A stretch of DNA of 64,000 nt from Alitta virens (lineage: Eukaryota > Annelida > Polychaeta > Phyllodocida > Nereididae), in the NCBI GenBank assembly GCA_932294295.1, contig OW028581.1, forward strand, positions 18,589,162 through 18,653,161, read 5' to 3'. Every line of letters starts with the position of its first letter. The first letter of the stretch is position 1. Positions 13,344 to 25,600 of this stretch are shown piece after piece. A program made the position numbers and the translations under genes. Under the pieces are notes generated by a model. It was not told the origin of the DNA. It did no database searches and worked only from the letters and a program-made list of their open reading frames with translations.

Positions 13344-13490
13344 CTATAATTAGCATAGAATCTCAGAGCAGCTGCAGGAGCAGGGAGCCTGCAGATGCAG
13401 TTGTATGCTGCTGCTGCTGTTACTGCTGCTGCTGCAGGGGCTATCCACCTGGCTATATAAGGCAGAGGGGCAGGCAGCCAGCTGAGTGTT
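13344..13490 (+). promoter_or_regulatory. Candidate muscle promoter of troponin T (MEF2 site, E-boxes, TATA box)
   Basis: CTATAATTAG at 13344-13353 fits the MEF2 consensus exactly. CAGCTG E-boxes, the type bound by myogenic bHLH factors, lie at 13369-13374 and 13479-13484. TATATAAG at 13454-13461 is a good TATA box on the + strand and predicts a start near 13485. This is the spacing expected of a muscle structural gene, and the next + strand gene is troponin T, whose first coding exon has an upstream 3' splice site and therefore needs an upstream noncoding exon. The motifs are seen; the assignment to troponin T is inference. Confidence 0.55.
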
Positions 13491-13587
13491 ATATGAGGAG
13501 TTGGGGCAACAATAGTTCAACTCAACCCAAGTCTAGTTACCAGTCTAGTCATTGCACAACTTACTAGGCCTACTAGAATACATGCAG
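13485..13587 (+). other. TNT: Candidate noncoding exon 1 of troponin T
   Basis: This is the interval between the start predicted from the TATA box and a possible 5' splice site, CAG then GTTTGT at 13588. That donor is weak. A stronger donor, CAG then GTAAAG, lies at 14320 and could end an alternative or additional leader exon. Either would splice to the acceptor at 16607-16608, 39 nt before the ATG. Transcript evidence is needed to choose. Confidence 0.35.
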
Positions 13588-15514
13588 GTTTGTTAGTTTC
13601 AGAATGAATTAAATTGGTTATATATGTTATATAACGGTCTAAAATAACACAATTTTGTGATAATTATTTTAAGAAATATAAAACTTGATAGCCCAATAAA
13701 TGTTTTTGTGGCGCATTCTGATGCATTAAAATGAACATTGATAAAAGTAAAGTAGTAAAAACTGCACAATGTATGGTGATGCAAATTATAAGCATAGACA
13801 GTACATGATATACGTAAGTGCGGCAGATTAGAGATAACAGGTTGTTGCTGCAACAGAGGATCAGACTAGCTTCTCCCCCTGGTGGAAGGCATATGACTTT
13901 TCGTGTAAAGTTGTAGGAGGTCGGAGAAAGTGAGGTTATAGTAGTGGAAAAAATTACCCTGTGTGCAGGAGAGAAGTAGTGTACATGAACATCTAGGTGA
14001 GTTAACTTTGAATATATAGGACTGCAAAAAGTTGGGACTTTTTGAGGATCTTGACAGAGGGCAATTTGAGTTACTGATACACGAGTTAGTTGAAAGTTTA
14101 TATCCGCCACTGATGCTAAAGCATATTGCTGCTGCTACTCAGGGGCTGAAACAGGCCTGCCGCAGAGGACTGGCACAGATGGCGCCACTAGGTGGGGTGT
14201 AAGGGGGTATCTAGGGGCACTGAAGGGTTAGTTCACAGACCCTGCATCCGTGCTACTTGCAGTTGCATTCACATTCCAGCCTCAGCTTTAGGTGCGGTTC
14301 TGCAGGGCGCATCATCCAGGTAAAGTTCTCTCACTTTCTAAGAACTTTTCTCCCTTAACCCTCTATTGCATCACCTAAATATTTTACACATCAACTTCTC
14401 AACCTGTCAACTACATCTCCAAGAAGTTGTGCTCGACTTCATCAATTTTTTACGTGAGTTTTGCACACTTTATTTCACGTCCGTTCACGTCTGAACGATC
14501 CAAGATGGCGGACACTTCTAGGAATATTCCGGGCAGGACTAAAAATTATTTCAACATCTGGTCTACTGGTTTTTCCAACATGGATTACTTTGTTTTCTCG
14601 CTGGATCACTAGGATATATTCACTTCTATTATTTCCAAGCCACAGTATAACATTTATTTGATTTGTAAAAGATTTGGTACACGATATCTTGTGTGCTAAA
14701 TATAGCATACCAGAAATAGCTTGTACGTTGCTCTTTTTGCTTTTTGGAGTATACACTTCAATATTTTGACACGTTTAAGTAAGATGTAGCATAAGTCTAT
14801 AGGTATACACGTAGAAAGTTTATTTGTAAAAATCAAGTTATGTTTTTACCTCATTCTATCTACATTGGGTTAGATATTTTTGTCTTAGGGTGTAGTTCAG
14901 TATAATGCATGTAGCTATATAATATATCTGACAATGTTGCTTGAAACAATATTCAACGTTAAGGTAGATATTTATGTTATAAATAATTTCTTGACTATAG
15001 TCTAGATCCTATCCATTTTAGGCAATAATTATCATCGTAATATTGTTCCAGGAAAACATTTCCTAGAAGTTTAGATTTCATTCAGTTGGAAAATATTTAC
15101 CATGCAGATTAACTTATTCATCTAATAGATACCTAGATGTGTATATCATTAACTTGATGTGCTATGTGCTAAATTAATGCTGACTATTGTCTTATTCTGC
15201 TAGGTGTCAATATTGTTCGGATAGTTGTGATAAACTTGCCTAGTACTTCGTATATGTTTATCACATCTTACAATAACCACTAGTGTGACTTTGGCTGGTT
15301 ATATCATACGTATATTTTTACTATATAGCTCTTCTACAAACCTATGCAGTAGATATCAGCAGTAGTAGAAATGCTTGTCTATTTTGGAGTGCAACGGTAG
15401 TATATCTTGGCCAGTTGGGAAACTACCCCTGCGCAGATATTTTTAGCTTCTAGGATTCTGGTAGCCGGGCCACTGACTGTGAAGCTTATGATAGGCAACT
15501 GTGCAATGCCAGGA

Positions 15515-15660
15515 AATAGGATAGGATAGGATAGGATAGAATAGGATAGGATAGGATAGGATTTCATATATATAATGACCTCCAAGTCAGAATGCATATA
15601 AGAAAGGATAGGATCTTAAATATACATGATGATCCCTAAGTCAGAATTAATGCATATTTA
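15515..15660. repeat. (GGATA)n microsatellite with a duplicated 55 bp flank
   Basis: Pure GGATA units are followed by two diverged copies of a segment that contains TAATGACCTCC or TGATGATCCC, then AAGTCAGAAT and ATGCATAT. The whole looks like a short satellite or a retroelement tail. Confidence 0.8.
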
Positions 15661-15710
15661 ATTTCGAATCGCACATATATTTGTGTAATTTGAAACTACA
15701 GATTAGCACT

Positions 15711-15772
15711 GATAGAATAGAATAGAATAGAATAGCATAGCATAGCATAGAATAGCATAGAATAGATAATAG
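15711..15772. repeat. (AATAG)n/(CATAG)n pentanucleotide repeat
   Basis: Perfect and near-perfect AATAG and CATAG units, ending in AATAGATAATAG. Confidence 0.9.
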
Positions 15773-15806
15773 ACAATTAAGATAAACATTTCCATCTTCA
15801 ACAATT

Positions 15807-16109
15807 TTGGATCTTGGATCATTGGATCTTTACCAAAGAAGATTAGCAGATCACAAGATGAAGATTTTTAATTCAATGCCACAAACTCCAATGGAAAATG
15901 GAATACCCACCTTTCCATTATTGAGATCATTGGATCAGTTTAAGGACTTGAAGGAGAAGCTTGGTTCATATTTCTACCACCAGGTGGAGATGTGGCTTCT
16001 GTTACCGCCATGCCACCTTGCGGAGAGTCATGAAACAACTGCCTGGATGGTACCCACTGAAGCCAATGTTGTGAAAATCAAGTTGTTAACATTAACTGTG
16101 CATGAATGA
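15807..16109 (+). other. Unidentified open reading stretch inside the troponin T leader intron
   Basis: About 100 codons are open, with the first ATG at codon 18, and the composition is less AT-rich than the surroundings. The peptide contains DQFKDLKEKLGSYFYHQ and a Trp/Leu-rich stretch. I recognise no family. It follows a repeat tract directly, so it may be a fragment of a mobile element or of a pseudogene. Coding status is doubtful. Confidence 0.2.
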
Positions 16110-16608
16110 TAAAGTTAGACCTCAATAGTTCTGTGATATTCAGAGAGATTGCCAAATTTACCCTACAAGTTCAATATTTTTGCCAGATATAATAACTTTA
16201 AAAAAGGAGAGAAAAAAAACAACAAAAAAACAGCCTACCTAGGAATTGTGTCTTTTTTGGTAATTGATTTGAATTGCATTGCAAAAGGGTGACTTTTATT
16301 GAAATTCGGTTGTGTTAGCCAGTGATTTCAATGCAGGTTCGACCTCAGTGTGATAAGTTGCGCCAAGGTGTTGCAACCATTACAGAGTGACACCAGTTGT
16401 ACACTTGTCCTTTATCTATGAGAAAACCATGAATGACTTTTTTTATGGTTTAGTTTATCTGGAATTGTTATGTTTTACAGCAATGGTGCAGTTTATCAGT
16501 TAACAATTATAATTTGAATACTTATATATTGGGTATGATTTCGACAATGTCTTGTTTAAATGTTATGTTGACAATATTATACCTAACCATTTTTCTTTTT
16601 TATTTCAG

Positions 16609-16673
16609 CCTTTTTGTATCTTTTTCGACCTCCAATAAGCAATCATCATGTCTGACGAAGAGGAAGTATACAG
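16609..16673 (+). other. TNT: Troponin T first coding exon with 39 nt of 5' leader
   Basis: A pyrimidine-rich acceptor ends at 16608. The leader runs to ATG at 16648, which sits in a good context (ATCATC before the ATG). The exon ends CAG then GTATGT and leaves phase 2. It encodes the acidic N-terminus MSDEEEVY. Confidence 0.9.
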
Positions 16674-19600
16674 GTATGTTTCTTAATAATTTTATAATTT
16701 CCATCCATAATTTACATCAGAAAAGTAGTAATAAACATGTCACAAATCTAATTTATCATCCATTATTAATTATGTAAATCACTATTAATTATTTGTTTTC
16801 TATTTATTTTCATGTGCTGTCCTGCAGTGAGGAGGAGTGAGTATATGTTTTTTTTTTTCGTGTGGACATAATATGATATAATAATCATAATTTTTTGTTC
16901 ATATCACAGGTGGCAGTCTGAACCACTGAGGAGCATTGTACATAAATATTATTATCATGTGCATACATACTCAGTGGCGCTTCAGCGTATAGTTTATGCT
17001 TCTAGTGTAGTGTAGAGATTACAATACATCCTGTAGTTTGCATTTTATTTCATAGATATGCACATCAAAATAGCATTTGAGCTAAGATGCATGTTTGTAT
17101 AGTTTTAGTGTTAGCCTTCACAATCATTGCAAAATATGGCAAACAAGTAATCAATCAAATATTATACAATTGCATTATTCAAGCATAGCATGCATGGTAA
17201 TTGCAATCAATACATTAGAAATACTGGTAGAGCAACAGCAATTCAGATTATAATATTATAATTCCATCTTAAATTTGCACGAATGAGGTAGTTGAATTTA
17301 AATCACAAGGTTGACATTTTAAAGTTTTGATTTTGTTATCACAAGAAAAATAGTCAGTAGAACTGTTCTTGATATATTTTGGTATTTATTTCTCATGCGA
17401 ATAAGCCTTTCATATCTGATGTAATATTATTCCAATTATGATATTTGTTATGACCAGCCACTGGCACTAGATAATGGACACATACAATTATTAATCACCC
17501 ACTTTTCTTGTAAAAATTATGATATTGGAAATTTTGTTTATGTACTTCTGTGAAGCTCTGTCAACCTTGTGATCAATACGTAGAGTACTTTTAGAAGCTT
17601 GGTTGCTTAGCTATTTAGAAATTTGATGGCATCTTCTCTATTTCTTTACAAAGGGCACAGGGGTAAGTAACATCCCACAATGCAATGCATTTGATCATGT
17701 GATCTTGGCGCTGTGTTGCCATGGTGACGTTCTAACAAATGGCGTGATTTGTCATCTGTCAATCTGATTGGACATTTGTGCATTCCAAATCTATTGGGTG
17801 GCAAAATGATGGCTAGAAGTTTAAGTTAATTTTAATTGAATACTGACGATTGATTTTAACTCTATTAATGTTGCTAGACAAGTTCCTAGACTTCTTTGTA
17901 AGAATGAAAAGCATATTGAGGTAAATCTAGGAGTACAGAATTCAAAGCTAAGACTATCTATTTTCCTAATCAGACAAATTGTTCAGCTTCTGATACTTTC
18001 ATGCCATTGTCTGGCCACTTTAGATTTGGATGCATTTGCCTGAAGCCTGATACTTCTTAATGGGTGACTTCAATTTCAGGGAGATGTTAATACAATCAGA
18101 GCTAGGTTAACCTGGAATGTTTGAAATCACTTAAATCACAGGAAACAGTTTTTATTTTTAATATATAAGCAGAAGAGTACATTATCAACTAGTGTGTTGC
18201 AAACAAAACTTAATCAAACCTCTGAAGAGAACCATTAATTTTAATCTAGCTCTGATTGAAATGTTTGATGATATCAGTGTAAAATGGATTCTAATTGCAT
18301 GGGGATTTGACGGAAGTTGTATACAGGAAATATCAGTAATGACTTTTAAATGTCAAGGTCATGATGAACTTTTGTGATATTGAAGTGGTTTTACATGTGA
18401 TTTTTTGACTTTGTGATGAGTATTGTCATTTTGTATCTAAGTACTCCTGATGTACACAATGTCTAAATGGTTGTTCCCTCCAGCCCTAAATGTTATAATT
18501 GTTCATTTTTCTAAGTGGTGATCCATTATTTTCTTTAACAACAAATGTCTTTTATCAGTCTTTTTCACTTGATTTGTGTGCGCTGCGACTTTCACATATG
18601 TGTACAAAATTAATTTGTTCTTTCTTTTTATTTGAAAGATCTTTTTTCACTATCTTTAAGCGAAACCTTTGAATTCCTATAAGTATAATTTCATTGGAAA
18701 TTTTGTTAATTTACTATTCTTATTTTATACTTTGCCTGTTATAATTTTGAACTGAGGGCTGTGAAAATGAGCTTCAGTCATATCAATATAGTTTATCTAT
18801 ATAGCTCTTTACATTAGACATACAGTGTAATTTTGACAATATTAAGATGCAAAAGTATCATTTCACAGCCCTCATTTCTTCATATCAAACTTTCTTTGTC
18901 CTGCTTATTAATATTTCCCCCATATAATTCTTTTTAGGGAAGAAGAAGAACAAGAAGAGGAGTAAGTCTTTATTATAGACTTGTAGATTTAGAAAAATAG
19001 TTTAAATAGTGCTTGTGTAGTCTTGTTATAGTTTCCGTTCCTGTTCTAGTTATATTTTTTGTCATGTAGTTAGACTCCCTGATTAATAGATGACCAAACA
19101 AATGGATGAATTATCTTGTAATATGGAATCATATCTGGCCTACCTATTTAACTCCGTTCAGTAATTAAATACTTTCATTTTCTGAAAAATTTATCTTCAC
19201 TATACTAATCCTCTTAATACGTTTTACTGGAGAGATTTTTAAATTTTTTAAGTTTTTTGATTGGTTTTGGCCAGATTCATGAAACCTTCTTTGGCCTAGG
19301 TATTTAAATCTTTTCAGTAATTACTTACATTAATTTTCTGAAATAAATAAGTTTCACTGGAGAGAATTTAAGCTGTGAATGGTTTCTCTCTGGATGCAAT
19401 TTTGATAGTAGAAGAACAAATTATTCTGGAGTCTTTGTCAAAATTTGCCTTTCAAAATTTAAAGTTATAAATTCTTAAGGCAAAATAAAGACAATTTCAT
19501 AAATTATTATATTAGTTTTTAGTAATAGAATAGAATTGTAGCTTGGTATATATTACACTTACCACCTATTAGTTTCACAGTAGAATCCCCAACCAAATTT

Positions 19601-22600
19601 TCCTTTTCTACCATTTGTTTTCTTTAATTTCCTGCTGACATTCATTTCCTTCCTTAGCTTTCCTTCTTAGCTTGTTTGCTTCATGTTGTTTCTTGTCATT
19701 CATGTTTCTTGGTACTTATATATGTTGGATATTGTTGGTGATGTGTCATCAATTATCATGTCATTGTGAAAATGAATATTGTGAACTATGACTTGTATAT
19801 CAAATATAGGTAAATGTGCCGGCTAATACTTTCTATAAATTTGATATCTCATTGTCTTCATCAAGTTTTTTCCACTTTTCAAGTTTGTTTTGAGTTCTTA
19901 TTTGTTATTAATTATCATATGTAAACCTTTTGCTGTGACTTTATTTATCACTGGATCTAACTAAGTAGGATGTTAGTGTACTCTTTTTATTATTTTTTTA
20001 TTTTTACTTTTTTAAAGTTGATCTTTAACTCCAGATGTATAACACCAGGACCAGGTGGTCTTCCCTTGGACTCTACAGACTAATTTTATTTCTCTGATTT
20101 TTTATGTAATATTTTCCTATATTTCTTTTTATAATATTTAATTTTCCCACTAACAGGAAAGAGGAAGAAGCTCCTGCTCCCAGGTAACAATGGTTGCCAT
20201 GGTGACAAGCATGGTCACAATTGTCTGGTGCATCATGGGAGTGATGGTTTCGCAATCCATTGTTGTGATTGTTGACTTGGATTGCGACTCGAATTGAAAG
20301 CATCATTTCTTTCGAATGATGAAACCCTATTGCACAACTTTGGTTTATTCTTAAAATCTTCACCGTGAAGGTTTTCCTATGTTAGTTGCATAAATGCAAG
20401 TATAGCTGTTACTGTACTGTTGTTTTTGCAATATGTCCACTGGTAGATCATTAGCATAAGAACAGATATAGCTAATAGAGATGACATTATTTCGCAACAA
20501 AATTAAATTTTACAGAAGTGATGGGGAGGAGGGTGAAAAAGATGCCAAAAAGAGTGATGGAGCAAAAGCAGAGAGTGAGGAGGAGGATGGGGAGGAGGCT
20601 GATGATGATAAAGTCAAAGATGAAATTGGAAAAGATGTGAAAGCTGATAGAGGCAAAGAGTAAGATTAGATATGATAAGCAGCTTGGGTGTGGATACCAG
20701 TAAGCATAGAATAAGATTTGAGTTCAAGTCAAATCATAAACTATCAATACACTAAATTAATGTTTTTTTAGTTTATAATAGTGTAGAGTAGGCCTAAGTA
20801 AATACAGTTAGAATAGTACCTTTGTTACTGTAAGTACCTTTTGTTTTAATTGAGATATAAGTGCATAGTTATCATTAGCATTAATCATTGATGTGCTGAG
20901 TGAAGCTAGATTTAAACATACACATAAGATAATGAATAAGTAATACATTAACTACAGGACCATACTATGCACATGCATGTTAGAAACGTTAAGTATAGAT
21001 ATAAGGTTTGCCAGGGTTAAGTTTCGCATTGAGCAGTGGACATAGGGTGCTATCCTAGACCAAATCTTGCACCTCATCCTGTCGTAAACACAAAGAAAAT
21101 GGAAAATTTTTCTTTTGTGTTTTTGACCTACAAACAAAGTGGTGTCTATTATACAGTGGTCGTCTTGCTTCCGAAATTTTTATTTCGGAAATTTTATTTT
21201 CAAACCGTTCTTTGTCAATATTCCTCATCCTTCATTGTTTAAGTTTTATTTTGGATTAATTAGTTATTTTATTGCTATTATTTGATACTTTTAATTTTTT
21301 TTTTGCTGCTGCTGCTTTGAAATTTTCTTTTTTTTTTAGCTGAATTCAAAACTGCTTACATTTAATTTAGTTAATTTTGTTAACTTTAAAAACTGCTTCT
21401 GTTCACATTTGCACTGATTTTACTAATTATGAAAGGGAGTCTTTTGCATACATATCATAAGTATATGATATTAATTAACTCAAGGTTTTAATGGTTAATT
21501 TTAGCGATGAGGAGGAGGAGTCCGCCCCTCCACCCAAAAGGTAATATGGTGAAAATTTCCTCATAGTGGTCAGACCTATGTATCTAGTAACTGCACAGTA
21601 CCTTGTACGTGTTGTGCACTTCATCTTAAGACACATCCAACACACTTGACACTTGTATAACCACAATAAATGTCCACTTTTTTTTGGGGGCTATTTTGCC
21701 ATAAATCGCATGGAGCGCTACAAAATGAACAGAAATGTTAGCAACAAGTCAAAAGCCCAACTTTGTAGCTGCTGATATAAACAGTTCTGGGAGCCAAATA
21801 ACCAGACTGAGAATTTGCTATATTCTCCATTGTAATTTCTGCTTCATTGTGACCATTATAATGATTACAAAATAGGAACAAAAATTGCAAAGATATGAGT
21901 TTTTATGGGTAAGAAAGTTGGGGTATGACTTTTTTTCATAATACTTATATCTATTTTGTGCTTCTCTATGACATATATAGAAATAAGACCAGAAAACAAG
22001 TGTGCATTTATTTTGGATTATACTGTAATCTACAAACCTTCATTTTGTAAAATTAAATAATGTAGTTTTGCCGCTAAATGCACATCCACTGAACAGCAAA
22101 ATTGTTGTCAATTTTCCAAACACACATGAACTGATTTTCTGATATTCTGTGTTTTCAAAATTACTGTTGCAAAACAGTTTCTGAAGATCGTATACACTTT
22201 GTTTCATTATATTATCTCATAAAACACAAATAAAACACCCCAAGTCAGCATCACATTCAATGACAATCTAAAAAGAGTCATGCAACCAGAAATACATTAT
22301 AAACAAACTGAAAACATTTTGCTTATTATATATAATAAGAGTTAATCTATTTGAACTTACTTTTCTTTTTTTAACTTTTACTCTTGTTATATAAGGTGAT
22401 ATTTCATATATTTTTATGATTTTTGATTGATAGGGAACAGCCTCCGCCCAGCAGGTAAAAAAATGCAATGAATTGGTCAAAGGGGTTTGCTAAATGAAAC
22501 AACAACAATGCCAAGCTTAGAAGACATCTTGCTAATTATAAATTAAAGGAAAAAATATTCCGAATATGTATCATATACTCATGTTTGAAGTTCGAATAAT

Positions 22601-25600
22601 CCCTCGAAAGACGATATATGTAATGATAGTTTCTTCAAATTCTGTGAAAGATCTTCATTCAGTAAGTTGGCAACTTTGGTTGGCATTGTTTGTCAAGTGG
22701 TTCTGGAACCCACTCCACAAAAAATAGCCTATGCACCTTGGGCACATCTCAGGCACATCTTATCCAAAATGGCTGACATTTTTTTCTAACTCGCACCTTG
22801 CTGATATATCAGAACAAAGCTGTTTTTCATACAAAACTTTGAGTCATATCTGTCTTTCTTCTTTTCTGTTACTGCTTAAAATCAGAACCATTGCAATTAT
22901 CAGCCTGGTTCAAGTACCATTGATTAGAAATACTTCCCCTTCTTCATACAGGCTCTATCTACTTTCTATTCCTCCCATACCTCTGGGTATGGAAACAATT
23001 ACATGCTGAGCAATTTTGCTGCAACAACAAAATTGTCAATCGCTGACTTCTGTTCATCTGTCAGTATCACTGCTTCATGTTTTGATGCAGTTTATTAAAA
23101 AGATCTCTTTCCTCCAAAACATGTACTTTTAGCATGCTTCGTTTATTTTATTTCACTTACTAACCCATTAGCTATAATAATTTCTTTTTTAGATTTTATT
23201 CATTTATCATAAACTTATCCACAATTAACCTGTAATCTTTGTACTGATTTGAACGATTTATTTGAATAAATTCATTGAGTTATTATTTTTCATTTGACTG
23301 TTTTTTTAATTTATTTTAATATCTTTTGGACTCTTCCTGAAATTTCTTTTATTGAATCGTTCCGGCACTAGGTACAAACCCGATGGAAATGCTATGATAT
23401 TTCTGCATCATGATTCTTTTTTATAATTTGTTATCTTATTTTTTAGGAGCGCGCCCGCTGCGGCCAAGGGTCCCTCAGAGGCTGAAATCGCCATGCAGGT
23501 ATAATCATTTTTACATTTTAATTTCAATTCCTGACACAAAATCCAATTTAAGTAAGGTTAAACACCTTTTGAAATCCAAATTTTTTGAAATCCAAACATC
23601 GAATTAAAAGAAAAGAATAAGCCACACAAGCCCTCCCATCATGTTACTTTCGTCTTCAACTATTTTCAACTTTCACTTTCATTCTTACATCTTTTGCCTC
23701 TTCTATGAAACCTCTTAGTTTCATTTTTACTGTTGTCTGAAAGATGTTCTGTGTCTTTCTCGACACAAACTTTGTTTCCTCTCTTTCCGAAACATCCCTC
23801 CCTCTTCCTCTCACCTTTAATCCAAGCCAGAAAAGTCTAAATTCCAAATTCCTATTCCTAAAAGAACACCGCATGCTTTAGTTGCGATTTGAAAACAAAA
23901 TATTTTCAAATCTGACATGAATGTTTTGAGTAAGATATGCTATCTTTGTGCAATATTAATAATGTCATCCTGAATGTTTAACAAATTAAAATATTGCATA
24001 TTTATGTATGAAATGGTTGAATATGTTTTACATGCATTATGATCATAATGCATGTAGTTAAAAAACTGCATTTTTAAATATGATTTATATGCACTCAATG
24101 TACCGTATTGTGTATGATCTACACGAGTCCTAAATATGCATTTTTTTATGATTTATTTCTATTTATGCTTTTATGTTGTACTATTACAGCTGTACGGAAT
24201 GACAAGCTATTATTATTTTGATTTGTAAAGATTGAATTGTTATGTTGAGATAGCGCATACCTGTTGACTGATTAATATCATATGCATGTCATAATAATAA
24301 TGAGTTAAACATCTAGTTTAGTATGTACTCAAAATGAAAAATGATATTGCATATGATAATGCATACAGAAACACTCAAATTAAACGAAGAATGTCTCCCC
24401 CCCCCCCCCGTAGAATCTCAGCATTATATAATGAGCACTTTAAGTGGTTAAATGGGATGATTCACTAGGATGGCTATCAGGTAAACTTACAGAAGAAACT
24501 CGCGAATAAAATTAGTTTCAGGCCTCTTTCATTATGAACTTATTACTGTAAACTTTTCAAGATAATGCTTGTCCAGCAGCTGGACATATAGTTATCCTAA
24601 ACCTGTGTCCAGATCAAACTATACTATTCTATGCTAAGGTAACCTTCTTCCTTTGAGTGCTTCTGATTGGCATGTTCGCTTTTGTTTATCAGTCTTCTTT
24701 TCAGCTGCACTCAGTTCCGGAATTTGCGCCTTGACATGTGATAATTCATGTGACTTGAGCTTCCGTGAGAGTTCAACAGAGGTCGCTTTTTTTTTTAAAT
24801 TTCTTTTCATTTTTGTGTTGTGCTCAATATCTTCTCTCTCTGCCTTGTTGTTGGTCATGCTGCACGATTTCTAAAGATACCAATCACACTATATCATGGT
24901 CTATATATATATATATATGTAGTAGCCATTGTGATAGCACTATACATCAACATAGATATTATTCCCCTTAAACATTCATATAAGTCCGGTGATGAGCCAT
25001 CTGAATTTATCATTACACAATGACTGGAAATGACCATTTGATAAAAATGAGATTTTGACACTATTATAACTTTTTGCACCATTCTTATTAAACCTTCAAA
25101 ATTTGTCAAAAAATGACATACATGTATTTTGGCTGATGATCATGACGTTTTGAAACAGAATTTGGCACTCGTCGCAATTACGTATACCTCAAAATTTTAC
25201 CAAAAGGTGGCTAAGAAGTAGGATCATTAATACATACATAATTATGACTAGTGAACAATGGTATATGAAATGGTATCTGCAGAAGCGAAGGTCGCAACTG
25301 GCGGCAGCTGGGATTGAAGAGCAATACCTAGAACTTCTGGATGCTGCTCGGAAGGAACGAGAAGCCATCGAGGATGAGATCAAAGTTCTTCGTGATAGAA
25401 CAGTAAGTAGATTTTCACTAGTTATATCTCTCCGTGTTAATGTGGGCTTTTCTTGTATTCCTGATATAGAAAAGGAAGCTTGGTGACATTGGTGGATTGG
25501 ACGAGGATGCCCAAGCCCTTCTAGCTGCCAATGCTGAGGAACGAGCAGGCATGGAAACTGAAATCCGCGAAATGCGATCGAGAAGTGTAAGATGGGATGA

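Larger units (their letters stand above)
13588..16608 (+). other. Troponin T leader intron
   Basis: It contains a strong unexplained donor at 14320 and a YY1-like AAGATGGCGG at about 14503. It also holds pentanucleotide repeats at 15.5-15.8 kb and a 100-codon open stretch (15807-16109) that I do not recognise. The rest is AT-rich intron. Confidence 0.5.

Noticed and set aside
13664..14110. 148-codon open frame on the - strand downstream of the troponin T promoter
   Set aside because: No ATG at the start, no recognisable domain, hydrophobic low-complexity end; probably chance or a repeat remnant.
14165..14200. CTCF-like site (CCACTAGGTGGGG)
   Set aside because: Similar CCACCAGGTGG strings occur at several places near repeats, so the match is not specific enough to call an insulator.
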